Shown here: one piece after another, positions 9,379 through 19,242 of the stretch
Position numbering within the stretch: position 1 is the first letter of the stretch
Layout: the number at the start of each line of letters is the position of its first letter
DNA from: CAZQXD01 sp964597315
GTDB taxonomy: Bacteria > Pseudomonadota > Gammaproteobacteria > Competibacterales > Competibacteraceae
Length of the DNA: 64,000 nucleotides
Assembly: GCA_964597315.1 (NCBI GenBank)
Contig: CAZQXD010000003.1
Location: 57,993 to 121,992 of the forward strand
Direction: 5' to 3'
Position numbers and translations under genes: made by a program
Notes under the pieces: generated by a model
Database searches by the model: none
What the model saw: the letters and a program-made list of their open reading frames with translations, nothing else
Told to the model about the DNA's origin: nothing

Positions 9379-9414
9379 GACTCAACCCCGGCCCCGCGGG
9401 CCGGGGCCGGAGTC
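9379..9414 (-). terminator. GC-rich hairpin between rpsA and ihfB
   Basis: An inverted repeat with eight-base arms (CCGGCCCC and GGGGCCGG, seven-base loop) sits between the rpsA stop and the ihfB start. No T-run follows on the minus strand, so it is probably a transcript-stabilising or attenuating structure rather than a full intrinsic terminator. Confidence 0.4.
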
Positions 9415-9425
9415 CGAGGAATGGG

Positions 9426-11102
9426 TTAGTCGTCCTGATCTCCCAGTTGCTCTTTAAGAATATCCCCCAAGGTGGCGGTGCCGGAGGTGGACTTACGGCT
9501 GTAGTCTTGCAGCACCTCGGCTTCCTCGGCGTACTCCTTGGCTTTGACGGACAAGGTGATGGTGCGGTTCTTGCGATCCACGCCCACGAACTTGGCCTCC
9601 ACCTTGTCATTCTCCTTGAGTACGGAACGGGCGTCTTCCACTCGATCCCGGGACAGTTCGGACACCCGCAGTATGCCCTCTACCCCATGGCCCAGATCCA
9701 CCGTAGCGCCCTTGGTGTCCACTGCGATCACCGTGCCGTTGACCACACTACCCTTGGGATGGTCAGCCACGAAGTTGGAGAAGGGGTCCTTGTCCATCTG
9801 TTTGATGCCCAAGGAAATACGCTCCCGCTCCGGGTCCACGGCCAAGACCACGGCCTCCACTTCCTGGCCTTTCTTGTAGTCCCGCACAGCTTCCTCGCCA
9901 GGCGTGTTCCAGGAAATATCGGACAAGTGAACCAAGCCGTCGATGCCGCCGTCCAGGCCGATGAAGATGCCAAAGTCGGTAATGGACTTGATCTTGCCGG
10001 ATACCCGGTCGCCCTTGTTGTGAGAGGCGGCGAAGTCATCCCAGGGGTTGGGCTGACACTGTTTCATGCCCAGGGAGATGCGACGGCGGTCCTCGTCGAT
10101 GTCCAAGACCATGACCTCCACTTCGTCGCCCAGGGTGACTACCTTGCCGGGGTTGACGTTTTTGTTGGTCCAGTCCATCTCGGAGACATGCACCAGGCCC
10201 TCCACACCCTCTTCAATCTCCACGAAGCAGCCGTAGTCGGCGATATTGGTGACCTTGCCGAACAGCCGGGTACCCACGGGGTAACGCCGGGCCAGGGCCT
10301 CCCAGGGATCGTCGCCCAGTTGCTTAAGCCCCAGGGAGACACGGTTGCGGTCGCGGTCAAACTTGAGCACCTTGATTTCGATTTCGTCGCCGACGCCGAC
10401 AACCTCGGAGGGGTGCTTGACCCGTTTCCAGGCCATGTCGGTGATATGCAGCAGGCCGTCGATGCCGCCCAGGTCAAGGAACGCACCGTAGTCGGTGAGG
10501 TTCTTGACCACGCCGCGAACCACCTGGCCTTCCTGGAGGTTCTCAAGCAGAGCCTCGCGCTCGGCGCTGTACTCCTGCTCCACCACGGCCCGGCGAGAGA
10601 CCACTACGTTGTTGCGGCGCCGGTCCAGTTTGATGACCTTGAATTCCAGTTCCTTGCCTTCCAGATAGGCGGCGTCGCGCACCGGGCGCACGTCCACCAG
10701 GGAGCCGGGCAGGAAGGCGCGGATCTCGCCGATGTCCACGGTGAAGCCGCCCTTGACCTTGCCGCTGATGATGCCGGTGACGATGTCCTCGCCCTCGAAG
10801 GCGGTCTCCAGTTTCTCCCAGACCCGGGCGCGCTTGGCTTTTTCCCGAGACAGCCGAGTCTCTCCAAAACCATCTTCCACGGCGTCCAGGGCGACTTCCA
10901 CCTCGTCACCCACCTTCACATCTAGAACGCCGTCGTCGTTATAGAACTGTTCGAGAGGGATCAGCCCTTCCGACTTGAGTCCGGCGTTCACCACCACGGC
11001 GTCCTGGCGTATCTCCAGGACCGTGCCGGTGACGATGGACCCCGGCTGCATTTGCTTATCGGACAGGCTTTGTTCAAACAGTTCGGCAAAACTTTCAGTC
11101 AT
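9426..11102 (-). CDS. rpsA: 30S ribosomal protein S1
   Basis: A 558-residue protein made of six S1/OB-fold RNA-binding repeats, the length of gammaproteobacterial S1. Repeat units show as GTVLEIRQDAVVVNAGLKSEG, GVVKNLTDYGAFLDLGGIDG, GKVTNIADYGCFVEIEEGVEG, GKIKSITDFGIFIGLDGGIDG and GTVIAVDTKGATVDLGHGVEG. S1 brings mRNA to the 30S subunit and allows initiation on structured leaders. It lies between cmk and ihfB, the conserved order. The repetitive composition produces a long meaningless open frame on the other strand. Confidence 0.97.
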   Translation of the reverse strand: MTESFAELFEQSLSDKQMQPGSIVTGTVLEIRQDAVVVNAGLKSEGLIPLEQFYNDDGVLDVKVGDEVEVALDAVEDGFGETRLSREKAKRARVWEKLETAFEGEDIVTGIISGKVKGGFTVDIGEIRAFLPGSLVDVRPVRDAAYLEGKELEFKVIKLDRRRNNVVVSRRAVVEQEYSAEREALLENLQEGQVVRGVVKNLTDYGAFLDLGGIDGLLHITDMAWKRVKHPSEVVGVGDEIEIKVLKFDRDRNRVSLGLKQLGDDPWEALARRYPVGTRLFGKVTNIADYGCFVEIEEGVEGLVHVSEMDWTNKNVNPGKVVTLGDEVEVMVLDIDEDRRRISLGMKQCQPNPWDDFAASHNKGDRVSGKIKSITDFGIFIGLDGGIDGLVHLSDISWNTPGEEAVRDYKKGQEVEAVVLAVDPERERISLGIKQMDKDPFSNFVADHPKGSVVNGTVIAVDTKGATVDLGHGVEGILRVSELSRDRVEDARSVLKENDKVEAKFVGVDRKNRTITLSVKAKEYAEEAEVLQDYSRKSTSGTATLGDILKEQLGDQDD

Positions 11103-11195
11103 TGGTTTAGGTGCTCAAGGGTCTGAAGCCGCAGCGATACCGGGCCACGGGTCGATTGTGTGAAATTGTCGGCCCCGCCGGGCCGGCCACTGAAT

Positions 11196-11867
11196 TTACA
11201 ACCGGACGAGGGCCAACGCCTGCTCCCTGACCTCGTTGATGCCTAGCCCGGTGGTATCCAGCGTTATCGCGTCCGGGGCAGGTATGAGGGGGGAGACCGC
11301 CCGCTGGGCATCTCGCCGGTCACGCTCGGTGATGTCATTTACGAGCGCCGCAAGACTAGCATTTATCCCTTTTTCCCTCAACTGCTTATACCGCCGTTTA
11401 GCGCGTTCTTCGGGGCTGGCGGTGAGAAAAATCTTGATCTTGGCATCCGGGAACACCACGGTGCCCATGTCCCGGCCATCGGCCACCAGCCCCGGGGGGC
11501 GGCGGAAATCCCGCTGTCGTTGCAATAGCGCCGCCCGAACCGCCGGCAAGACCGCTATCCGGGAGGCGGCATCGCCACAGGTTTCGGTACGCAACTCCCG
11601 GGATACCTCCCGTCCGGCCAATATGACCTGATCTTCGTCGTCCCCAGGCTCAAAGCGCACGTCCAGGGCCGCCGCCCGCGCCGCCACGGCTGGCGCGTCG
11701 TCCAAGGCCGCGCCAGCATCCAGGGCGGCCAGGGCGGTGAGCCGGTACAGGGCGCCACTGTCCAGCCAGTGCCAACCCAGACTCCGGGCCAAGGCGCGGC
11801 TCAGGGTGCCCTTGCCCACCCCACTCGGTCCGTCCACGGTAACGACCGGGGCCGGGGCGTCGCTCAT
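11196..11867 (-). CDS. cmk: Cytidylate kinase
   Basis: A 223-residue NMP kinase that phosphorylates CMP and dCMP. The P-loop GPSGVGKGT is at about residues 13-21, and the substrate-binding VADGRDMGTVVFPDA segment and the RDRRDAQRAVSPLIPA segment are both present, matching bacterial Cmk. Its ATG overlaps the aroA stop by four bases, so it is translationally coupled to the aromatic amino acid genes. It is followed by rpsA after a 93-base gap, the classical aroA-cmk-rpsA order. Confidence 0.95.
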   Translation of the reverse strand: MSDAPAPVVTVDGPSGVGKGTLSRALARSLGWHWLDSGALYRLTALAALDAGAALDDAPAVAARAAALDVRFEPGDDEDQVILAGREVSRELRTETCGDAASRIAVLPAVRAALLQRQRDFRRPPGLVADGRDMGTVVFPDAKIKIFLTASPEERAKRRYKQLREKGINASLAALVNDITERDRRDAQRAVSPLIPAPDAITLDTTGLGINEVREQALALVRL

Positions 11868-13177
11868 GCCCGCTCCACCCGCAGGCCGATGCTCTGGACC
11901 AGATCCAGAAACCCCGGGAACGAGGTATCGACGTTGGCGCAGTCGCGGATATGGATATCTCCTTCGGCCCGCAGGGAGGCCATGGTAAAGGCCATGCTGA
12001 TGCGGTGATCGCCGTGACTGTCCACGGTACCACCACCCAGGGCGCCGCCCCGGATCACCATGCCGTCGGGGGTGGGGGTGGCGTCGGCCCCCAGCGCCCG
12101 CAACCCATCGGCCATGACCTGAATGCGATCACTCTCCTTGACCCGCAGTTCCTCGGCGCCGGTGAGGACGGTCTCCCCCTCGGCGCAGGTGGCGGCCACA
12201 AACAAGGCGGGGAATTCGTCAATGGCCAGGGGCACCAGTTCTTCGGGGATACGGATGCCGCGCAGGGCCGCCGGGCGCACCCGAATATCCGCCACCGGTT
12301 CACCCCCGGCCAGGCGATGGTTCTCTAGGGTCAGGTCGGCGCCCATGGCCTGGAGGATTTGGATCACCCCGTCCCGGGTAGGATTGACGCCCACATGCTC
12401 CAGGAGCAGTTCCCCCTCCCGGGCAATGCTGCCGGCCACCATCAAGAACGCCGCCGAAGAAATGTCCGCAGGCACGTCAATATCCCGGGCGTCGAGTCGG
12501 CCACCCCCGTGCAAACAAACCCGGGCGCCATCCCGGGTGAGGGCATGGCCGAAGCCCTCCAACATCCGCTCGGTGTGGTCCCGGGTGGGGGCCGGTTCGG
12601 TGACGCAGGTGTTCCCGGACCCATACAGCCCGGCCAGCAACAGGCAGGACTTGACTTGGGCGCTGGCCATGGGCAGGGGGTAGTCAATGCCGGTGAGCGG
12701 TCGGCCGCCATGAATACGCAAAGGCGCAGTGCCGGTGGGGGAGGTCTCGATCAACGCCCCCATGGCCGCCAGGGGTTCGGTGACCCGTTTCATGGGTCGG
12801 CGGGTCAGGGAGGCATCCCCAGTGAGGATAGTATCGAAGGACTGCCCCGCCAGCAGCCCGCACAGCAGCCGCATGGAGGTGCCAGAATTACCCATGTCCA
12901 GGGGGCCAGCGGGGGGTTTGAGTCCATGCAGCCCCACCCCGTGGATTTCCACCTGTCCGTGCTTCGGGCCGTGGATCGTCACCCCCATGGCTCGGAAGGC
13001 CCGCAGGGTGGCCAGACAGTCCTCCCCTTCCAGAAAGCCGCTGACTCGGGTGACGCCCTCGGCCAGGGAGCCAAGCATGATGGAGCGATGGGAGATGGAT
13101 TTATCACCGGGCACCCGTAGTTGGCCGTGGACGGCGCCCCCGGGGTGGGCCAAAAAGTCGATGCTAGTCATGGTCAT
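11864..13177 (-). CDS. aroA: 3-phosphoshikimate 1-carboxyvinyltransferase (EPSP synthase)
   Basis: A 437-residue enzyme that joins shikimate 3-phosphate and PEP in the sixth step of the shikimate pathway; it is the target of glyphosate. The substrate motif VPGDKSISHR is at about residues 22-31, followed by GNSGTSMRLL and later the LRVKESDRI and HGDHRISMAF blocks. It overlaps tyrA upstream and cmk downstream by four bases each. A second ATG lies two codons in, so the exact start could be 13171. Confidence 0.95.
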   Translation of the reverse strand: MTMTSIDFLAHPGGAVHGQLRVPGDKSISHRSIMLGSLAEGVTRVSGFLEGEDCLATLRAFRAMGVTIHGPKHGQVEIHGVGLHGLKPPAGPLDMGNSGTSMRLLCGLLAGQSFDTILTGDASLTRRPMKRVTEPLAAMGALIETSPTGTAPLRIHGGRPLTGIDYPLPMASAQVKSCLLLAGLYGSGNTCVTEPAPTRDHTERMLEGFGHALTRDGARVCLHGGGRLDARDIDVPADISSAAFLMVAGSIAREGELLLEHVGVNPTRDGVIQILQAMGADLTLENHRLAGGEPVADIRVRPAALRGIRIPEELVPLAIDEFPALFVAATCAEGETVLTGAEELRVKESDRIQVMADGLRALGADATPTPDGMVIRGGALGGGTVDSHGDHRISMAFTMASLRAEGDIHIRDCANVDTSFPGFLDLVQSIGLRVERA

Positions 13178-14046
13178 TGGAGATACAGGTTATCCCGCGC
13201 ATGTTTGGCGCGGTTGAAGACTTCCAGGACGGAAGCGCTGTCGCCCTTGCGAATAGCCTCCCGCACCCGGTCCAGGTCGCGGCCGAAGATCTCCAACACC
13301 CCCAGCACTGCCTCCCGATTGGAAAGACAAATGTCATGCCACATCTGGGGGTCGCTGGAAGCGATGCGGGTGAAGTCCCGAAAACCGCCAGCGGCATAGC
13401 GAAAGATTTCCGCCCGGTCATCCAGCCGGGCCAGGCAATCCACCAGGGTATAGGCCAGTATGTGGGGCAGATGACTGGTGGCCGCCAGCACCTCGTCGTG
13501 ATGGCGCACCCCAATGTCAATCACCTCCGCCCCGGTGGCTTCCCACATCTTGCGCACCCGGTCGTGTGCCCAGGAGGCGGTTTCCACCAAAGGGGTGAGA
13601 ATCACTTTACGCCCCTCGTACAACTCGGCAAAAGACGCCTCCACCCCGCTTTTTTCGGTGCCGGCGATGGGGTGACCGGGCACGAAATTGGGAGGCTCCT
13701 TGCCGAAGATACGGCGGATATCCCCCAGTACGCTGCCCTTGGCGCTGCCCACGTCGGTCAAAACACAGTCGGCGGATAGATGATCGGCAATGGCGGCGAA
13801 GATTTTCACCATCGCCCCCAAGGGCACGGCCACCACCACCATATCGGCCCCTTTAACCGCCATGGGCAGATCGGTCTCGTAACGGTCCACCACCCCCAGT
13901 TCCTGGGCCTTGACGAGTTGCTGGGCGTTGCGCCCCCCGCCCACCACTTCGCCCACGACCCCGGCCTTGCGCAAGGCCCTGGCCAGGGAGCCGCCAATTA
14001 GCCCCACTCCAATGACGCATAGCCGTTCGATATAAACGTCGCTCAT
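13174..14046 (-). CDS. tyrA: Prephenate dehydrogenase/arogenate dehydrogenase family protein
   Basis: A 290-residue monofunctional TyrA with an NAD(P)-binding Rossmann start (VIGVGLIGGSLA) and a helical dimerisation domain. The segments TDVGSAKGSV, VPGHPIAGTEKSG and ATSHLPHILAY are typical. It oxidises prephenate, or cyclohexadienyl substrates more broadly, in tyrosine synthesis. I chose the ATG that overlaps the hisC stop by four bases; the longer frame to 14244 would add 66 residues that lie wholly inside hisC and lack family character. There is no fused chorismate mutase, which is instead part of PheA here. Confidence 0.93.
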   Translation of the reverse strand: MSDVYIERLCVIGVGLIGGSLARALRKAGVVGEVVGGGRNAQQLVKAQELGVVDRYETDLPMAVKGADMVVVAVPLGAMVKIFAAIADHLSADCVLTDVGSAKGSVLGDIRRIFGKEPPNFVPGHPIAGTEKSGVEASFAELYEGRKVILTPLVETASWAHDRVRKMWEATGAEVIDIGVRHHDEVLAATSHLPHILAYTLVDCLARLDDRAEIFRYAAGGFRDFTRIASSDPQMWHDICLSNREAVLGVLEIFGRDLDRVREAIRKGDSASVLEVFNRAKHARDNLYLQ

Positions 14047-15164
14047 GTCCCTAGCACCTCGCCCAGGGCGTCGATAAAGGTCTGATTCTCCGCTTCGGCG
14101 CCCACGGTCACCCGTAGAAACCCCGGCAGGCCATAGTTGTCCACGGGCCGCACGATCACCCCCTTGGGCAGTAGGGCCTGGAACACCTCCCGACCAGGAC
14201 GGTCCAGGCGAATACACAGAAAATTGGCCATAGACGGCAGCCAACCAAGCCCCAATGCCGCGCAGGCGGCCTGGAGCCGGGCCATGCCGTCCCGGTTAAC
14301 GGCGCGGCTGCGCTCTAGATACTGGCGGTCGTCCAAGGCTGCCCGGGCCGCCGCCAGGGCGAGAATATTGACGTTGAAAGGCTGACGCACTCGGTTCAGT
14401 AGGTCCGCCACCCGAGGGTGAGAGATAGCGTAACCCACCCGCAACCCCGCCAGCCCGTAAGCCTTGGAAAAGGTGTGGCTGAGCACCAGATTGGGAAACC
14501 GCGCCAGCCAGTCCGCCGTTACGGTGACGCCAGGTTCTTCCACGTATTCCCCGTAAGCCTGATCCAGCACCACCAGCACATGATCCGGGAGTCCGGCCAG
14601 GAACGCCTCCAGGGCGGCGGCGCTCAGCCAGGTGCCGGTGGGGTTGTTGGGATTGGCGATAAACACCAACCGAGTGCGCTCGGACACCAACGCCGCCATG
14701 GCCTCCAAATCGTGTCCGTAAGCCATGGCATGGTCCGGGGGCAGAGCCGGGGCTACCCGAGCCGTGGCGCCCACCGCCTGGGTGACGATGGGATAGACGG
14801 CGAAGGCATGGGCCGAGAACACCGCCTCGTGGTCCGGGGTGAGAAAGGTCCGGGCCATGAGTTCCAGGATGTCGTTGGAGCCGTTACCCAGGGTAAGCTG
14901 ATCCAGCCCCACCCCATGGCGGGCCGCCAGGGCCGTTTTTAGCTCAAAGCCGTTGCCGTCCGGGTAGCGGGCCACGTCGCCCAGGCACTCCCGCGCCGCC
15001 GCCAGGGCCAGGGGACTGGGGCCCAGGGGATTTTCGTTGGAGGCTAGTTTGATGATGCGTTCCAGGCCGTATTCCCGGCGTAGTTCGTTTTCTGGCTTAC
15101 CTGGCTGGTAGGGATTCAGGGTGCGTACTCCGAGGGCTGCCAGTTCGCTGAAATCACAGGTCAT
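14043..15164 (-). CDS. hisC: Histidinol-phosphate aminotransferase family protein
   Basis: A 373-residue fold-type I PLP aminotransferase. The amino terminus (LNPYQPGKP), the NPNNPTGTW loop, the DQAYGEYV aspartate region and the PLP-lysine context SHTFSKAYGLAGLRVGY all match HisC. Set between pheA and tyrA, it may act mainly or also as the aromatic aminotransferase for phenylpyruvate and hydroxyphenylpyruvate (the HisC2/HisH-b type). It overlaps both neighbours by four bases. Confidence 0.92.
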   Translation of the reverse strand: MTCDFSELAALGVRTLNPYQPGKPENELRREYGLERIIKLASNENPLGPSPLALAAARECLGDVARYPDGNGFELKTALAARHGVGLDQLTLGNGSNDILELMARTFLTPDHEAVFSAHAFAVYPIVTQAVGATARVAPALPPDHAMAYGHDLEAMAALVSERTRLVFIANPNNPTGTWLSAAALEAFLAGLPDHVLVVLDQAYGEYVEEPGVTVTADWLARFPNLVLSHTFSKAYGLAGLRVGYAISHPRVADLLNRVRQPFNVNILALAAARAALDDRQYLERSRAVNRDGMARLQAACAALGLGWLPSMANFLCIRLDRPGREVFQALLPKGVIVRPVDNYGLPGFLRVTVGAEAENQTFIDALGEVLGT

Positions 15165-16246
15165 AATACGCCCTTGGGGTAGGAACCGAGGATCTTGAAC
15201 AGGCTGGCCTGCTCTTGCAGTTCCGCCAGCGTTTTGGCCATCGTGGGGTCATCCCGGTGGCCCGACAGATCGATAAAGAATACATAGTCCCAAACTCCGC
15301 GCCGGGAGGGTCGGGATTCGATACGGGTCATATCCATGCCGTTGCGGGCAATGGGTTCCAACAACTGGAATAAAGATCCGGGCCGGTTAAAGGACGCCAG
15401 CAGCACAGCGGTCTTGTCGGTCCCGGAAGGGGGCACGAGCCGGTTGCCAATCACCAGAAAGCGGGTGGTGTTATTGGGCTCGTCCTCAATATTGGACACC
15501 CGGATGGGCAGTTCGTAGGTCTCGGCGGCGGATTCTCCGGCGATGGCCGCGACGCCCTCCTCCTGCCCGGTGCGCCGGGCCGCCTCGGCATTGCTGGACA
15601 CCGCCACCCGCTCGATGCTGGGCAGGTTACGCTCCAGCCACTCCCGGCACTGAGCCAGGGACTGGGCGTGGGAATAGACCCGCCGGATATCCGCCAGGGC
15701 GGCGCAGCGGCTGAGTAAATGATGATGGATGCGTACATGTACTTCGCCACAGATGGTCAGGGGTGATTGGAGGAACATATCCAGAGTGTGGTTGACCACC
15801 CCCTCTGTGGAGTTCTCCACCGGCACCACCCCGTAGTCGGCGGCCCCCGATTCCACCTCCCGAAACACCTCGTCGATGGCCCCCAGGGGAATGGTGCGCA
15901 CCGAATGGCCGAAGTGTTTGAGTGCGGCGGCCTGGGTGAAGGTGCCAGCAGGGCCAAGGTAGGCAATGGTCAGGGGTTGCTCCAGAGCCAGGCAGGCGGA
16001 CATGATCTCCCGGAACAAGCGGGCCATCTCCTCCCCGGGCACAGGTCCCTGGTTGCGCTCCATCACCCGCCTGAGTACCTGTACCTCCCGTTCCGGGCGA
16101 TAGAAGTCGGAGGTGTCCCCCGCCGCCTGCTTGACTGCCGCCACTTCCATGGCGCAACAGGCCCGCTGATTGATGAGGTCCTGGATCTGCCGGTCCAGGG
16201 TATCGATACGCTCCCGAAGGGCTTGCAGTTGTTCTTGCTCTGTCAT
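15161..16246 (-). CDS. pheA: Bifunctional chorismate mutase/prephenate dehydratase
   Basis: A 361-residue P-protein: an AroQ-type chorismate mutase domain (about residues 1-90, LRERIDTLDRQIQDLINQRA), a prephenate dehydratase domain starting IAYLGPAGTFT with the NSTEGVVNHTLD and NNTTRFLVIG motifs, and a C-terminal ACT domain with the ESRPSRRGVWDYVFF phenylalanine-sensing motif. It makes phenylpyruvate and should be feedback inhibited by phenylalanine. The start chosen is the ATG at MTEQEQLQALR; an upstream frame reaching into gyrA is arginine/proline-rich and unlikely. serC, which often sits between gyrA and pheA, is absent. Confidence 0.95.
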   Translation of the reverse strand: MTEQEQLQALRERIDTLDRQIQDLINQRACCAMEVAAVKQAAGDTSDFYRPEREVQVLRRVMERNQGPVPGEEMARLFREIMSACLALEQPLTIAYLGPAGTFTQAAALKHFGHSVRTIPLGAIDEVFREVESGAADYGVVPVENSTEGVVNHTLDMFLQSPLTICGEVHVRIHHHLLSRCAALADIRRVYSHAQSLAQCREWLERNLPSIERVAVSSNAEAARRTGQEEGVAAIAGESAAETYELPIRVSNIEDEPNNTTRFLVIGNRLVPPSGTDKTAVLLASFNRPGSLFQLLEPIARNGMDMTRIESRPSRRGVWDYVFFIDLSGHRDDPTMAKTLAELQEQASLFKILGSYPKGVL

Positions 16247-16334
16247 GGACCGGGTGTCCCAGGGTTGGCGACGCCCCTCCCTCGGGCGCCGGTCAAAGTC
16301 CGCATTGTAGCGGAATCCAGGCAGATCGGTTGCT

Positions 16335-18920
16335 TCAGCCCCCGGCTTCGGTTTCGGCACCGGACGCCTCCGTCGGCTCGGCGTCTTCCTCATCGCCAAT
16401 ATTCTCCACCCGCTCCAGGCCGATCAGCCGCTCGCCCCCTTGCAAGCTGATGAGTTTCACCCCCTGAGTATTGCGGCCTACGGTGGAGATTTCATCCACC
16501 CGAGTGCGGACCAAGGTGCCAGCGTCGGTGATAAGCATGATCTCGTGATGGCCGTTGACCTGTACCGCCCCGGTCACCGCACCGTTGCGCTCGCTGGTCT
16601 GGATGGAGATGACGCCCTGCCCGCCTCGGCCACGGAGCGGGTAGTCCTCTACCGGAGTGCGCTTGCCGTAACCGTTTTCGGTGGCGGTCAGGATCGCCCC
16701 GTGTTCCACCACGATCAGAGCGATGACTGTCTGACCCTCGCCCAAGCGTATGCCTCGCACCCCAGCCGCTGACCGGCCCATGGCCCGGACGGCTTGCTCG
16801 GAAAAACGGATGACCTTGCCGACATTGGAGAACAGCATGATATCCCGGCTGCCGTCGGTGAGGGCCACATTGACCAGTTGATCGTCGTCCCGTAGGTCAA
16901 TGGCGATAATGCCGCTGGCCCGGGGACGGGAGTAGTCGGACAGGGGGGTTTTCTTGACGGTGCCGGCCGTGGTGGCGAAAAACAGATAGCGATCTTCGGC
17001 AAATTCCCGCACCGGTAGCACGGCATTGATCCGCTCCCCTTCCTCCAGGGGCAGCAGATTGACGATGGGTTTGCCCCGGGCGGCCCGGCCGGCCTGGGGT
17101 AGTTCATAGACCTTTTTCCAGTACACCCGACCCCGGTTGGAGAAGCATAAAATGGTGTCGTGGGTATTGGCCACGAACAGCTTGTCGATGAAGTCCTCTT
17201 CTTTGACGCGGGTGGCGGCCCTGCCCCGCCCGCCCCGGCGCTGGGCGCGGTAATCGGCCAGGGGTTGAGCCTTGGCATAACCGGCGTGGGAGAGGGTCAC
17301 CACCACGTCCTCCTCACTGATCAGATCCTCCAGGGTCAGATCCAGATGGTCGCGGTTGATCTCGGTACGCCGAACATCGACATACTGCTCCCGCAGTTCT
17401 CGGAGTTCGTCCCGGATCACCGTCAGCAGCCGCTCCGGCAAGGTGAGGATTTCCAGTAGATCATTGATCTTATCAAGCAAATCCTTATATTCCTGAAGAA
17501 TTTTGTCCTGCTCCAAGCCGGTGAGCCGGTGCAGACGCAATTCCAGGATGGCTTGGACTTGGGCCGGTGACAGCCGATAGCCGCCATCATGCAGGCCATA
17601 GCCCCGCTCTAGATCCTCGGGACGAGAAATTTCCGCCCCCGCCCGGGAGAGCATCTGGTTCACTCCGCCCGGCGCCCAGATCCGGGTCAGCAGCGCCTCC
17701 CGGGCCTCGGCGGGACCTGCGGAGGCTTTGATGAGCTGGATGATGGGATCGATATTGGCCAGGGCCACGGCCAGCCCTTCCAGGACATGAGCCCGTTCCC
17801 GAGCCTTGCGCAACTCGAAAACGGTGCGCCGGGTGACCACTTCCCGGCGGTGGCGAATAAAGGCTTCCAGAATCTGCTTGAGGTTCAGCAGCCGAGGCTG
17901 GCCGTCCACCAGGGCGACCATATTGATGCCGAACACGCTCTGCATCTGAGTGTGCTGAAATAGATTGTTCAGCACCACTTCGGCTATCTCGCCGCGCTTG
18001 AGTTCGATGACGATGCGCATGCCGTCCTTGTCGGACTCGTCGCGCAGTTCGGAGATGCCTTCGAGTTTTCTATCCTTGACCAGATCGGCGATTTTCTCGA
18101 TCAACCGGGCCTTGTTCACCTGATAAGGCAGTTCGGTGACAATGAGGGACTGACGACCCCGGGACTCGTCGGTTTCGATCAGGTGGCGCGCCCGCACATG
18201 GATACGCCCCCGACCGGTGTGATACGCCTCGTGGATGCCCCGAGCGCCGTTAATGATGCCGGCGGTGGGAAAATCCGGCCCCGGCAGATAGGCCATCAGG
18301 GCGCTGATGTCCAGGCCGGGGTCGTCGATCAGAGCGATGCAGGCATCCACGACCTCTCCCAGGTTATGGGGTGGGATATTGGTGGCCATGCCTACGGCGA
18401 TGCCCGCCGAGCCGTTGACTAGCAAATGGGGCGCCCGGGTGGGAAACACCACCGGTTCCCGCTCGGATTCGTCGTAATTGGGGACGAAATCCACCGTTTC
18501 CTTGTCGATATCCGCCAACAACTGGTGGGCGATCCGGGCCATGCGCACTTCGGTGTAGCGCATGGCCGCCGGAGCGTCCCCGTCCACGGAACCGAAGTTG
18601 CCCTGACCGTCCACCAGCATATAACGCATGGAAAAGGGCTGGGCCATGCGCACGATGGTGTCGTAGACGGCGGTATCGCCGTGGGGGTGGTATTTACCGA
18701 TTACGTCGCCCACCACGCGGGCGGACTTTTTATAGGACTTGTTCCAATCGTTGCCCAGTTCACTCATGGCGTACAGCACGCGCCGGTGTACCGGCTTGAG
18801 ACCATCCCGTACATCGGGCAGCGCCCGGCCCACGATCACGCTCATGGCGTAATCGAGGTAGGACTGTTTCATCTCGTCTTCGAGATTGACCTGCAAGACT
18901 TCTTTGGCGAAATCGACCAT
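16335..18920 (-). CDS. gyrA: DNA gyrase subunit A
   Basis: An 861-residue GyrA with the breakage-reunion domain followed by the beta-pinwheel C-terminal domain; the GyrA-box is visible as QRRGGRGR. Starting at MVDFAKEVLQV gives numbering identical to E. coli: Tyr122 is the catalytic tyrosine (RYTE), and the quinolone-determining positions are Thr83 and Asp87. Thr83 replaces the E. coli serine and is also the natural residue in Pseudomonas. The in-frame TTG at 18947 would break that numbering. The tail is acidic (EDAEPTEASGAETE). Gyrase introduces negative supercoils in DNA. Confidence 0.97.
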   Translation of the reverse strand: MVDFAKEVLQVNLEDEMKQSYLDYAMSVIVGRALPDVRDGLKPVHRRVLYAMSELGNDWNKSYKKSARVVGDVIGKYHPHGDTAVYDTIVRMAQPFSMRYMLVDGQGNFGSVDGDAPAAMRYTEVRMARIAHQLLADIDKETVDFVPNYDESEREPVVFPTRAPHLLVNGSAGIAVGMATNIPPHNLGEVVDACIALIDDPGLDISALMAYLPGPDFPTAGIINGARGIHEAYHTGRGRIHVRARHLIETDESRGRQSLIVTELPYQVNKARLIEKIADLVKDRKLEGISELRDESDKDGMRIVIELKRGEIAEVVLNNLFQHTQMQSVFGINMVALVDGQPRLLNLKQILEAFIRHRREVVTRRTVFELRKARERAHVLEGLAVALANIDPIIQLIKASAGPAEAREALLTRIWAPGGVNQMLSRAGAEISRPEDLERGYGLHDGGYRLSPAQVQAILELRLHRLTGLEQDKILQEYKDLLDKINDLLEILTLPERLLTVIRDELRELREQYVDVRRTEINRDHLDLTLEDLISEEDVVVTLSHAGYAKAQPLADYRAQRRGGRGRAATRVKEEDFIDKLFVANTHDTILCFSNRGRVYWKKVYELPQAGRAARGKPIVNLLPLEEGERINAVLPVREFAEDRYLFFATTAGTVKKTPLSDYSRPRASGIIAIDLRDDDQLVNVALTDGSRDIMLFSNVGKVIRFSEQAVRAMGRSAAGVRGIRLGEGQTVIALIVVEHGAILTATENGYGKRTPVEDYPLRGRGGQGVISIQTSERNGAVTGAVQVNGHHEIMLITDAGTLVRTRVDEISTVGRNTQGVKLISLQGGERLIGLERVENIGDEEDAEPTEASGAETEAGG

Positions 18921-19242
18921 GGGAGACACGTACCCTGCTTTATACAACAGACCACCCGCTTGGGGACGCGCTCATGATACCACAGGGTGGAAAGACGACC
19001 GTGGAACGGGATCGACCTCTGCGGCGAGAGCCAAGCCCAAGGCCACGACCTGATAGTCGGCGCGAGCCGATGGGCGGCACGCCCCAAGCACGGCGTTAGA
19101 GTGTCCTAAACCTGAAAACCGTCGCGCCGCCCGTTTGCCTCTTGGCGATGGCTAGAAGACTGGCCGCACGCGATAAGCGATAGGGAATTTCGGAAAACTC
19201 GCGGATGACAACGCACTAAGGCGTCTGCCCGAACTGGGGAAG
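18921..19242. other. Gene-free stretch upstream of gyrA
   Basis: About 320 bases between gyrA and the tRNA gene. The gyrA promoter and leader should be here. I see no convincing -35/-10 pair, no clear hairpin and no open frame with coding character. Confidence 0.5.

Noticed and set aside
9348..10925. Long open frame on the plus strand opposite rpsA
   Set aside because: It is a mirror of the highly repetitive S1 gene (His/Gly/Gln-rich translation), with no family features.
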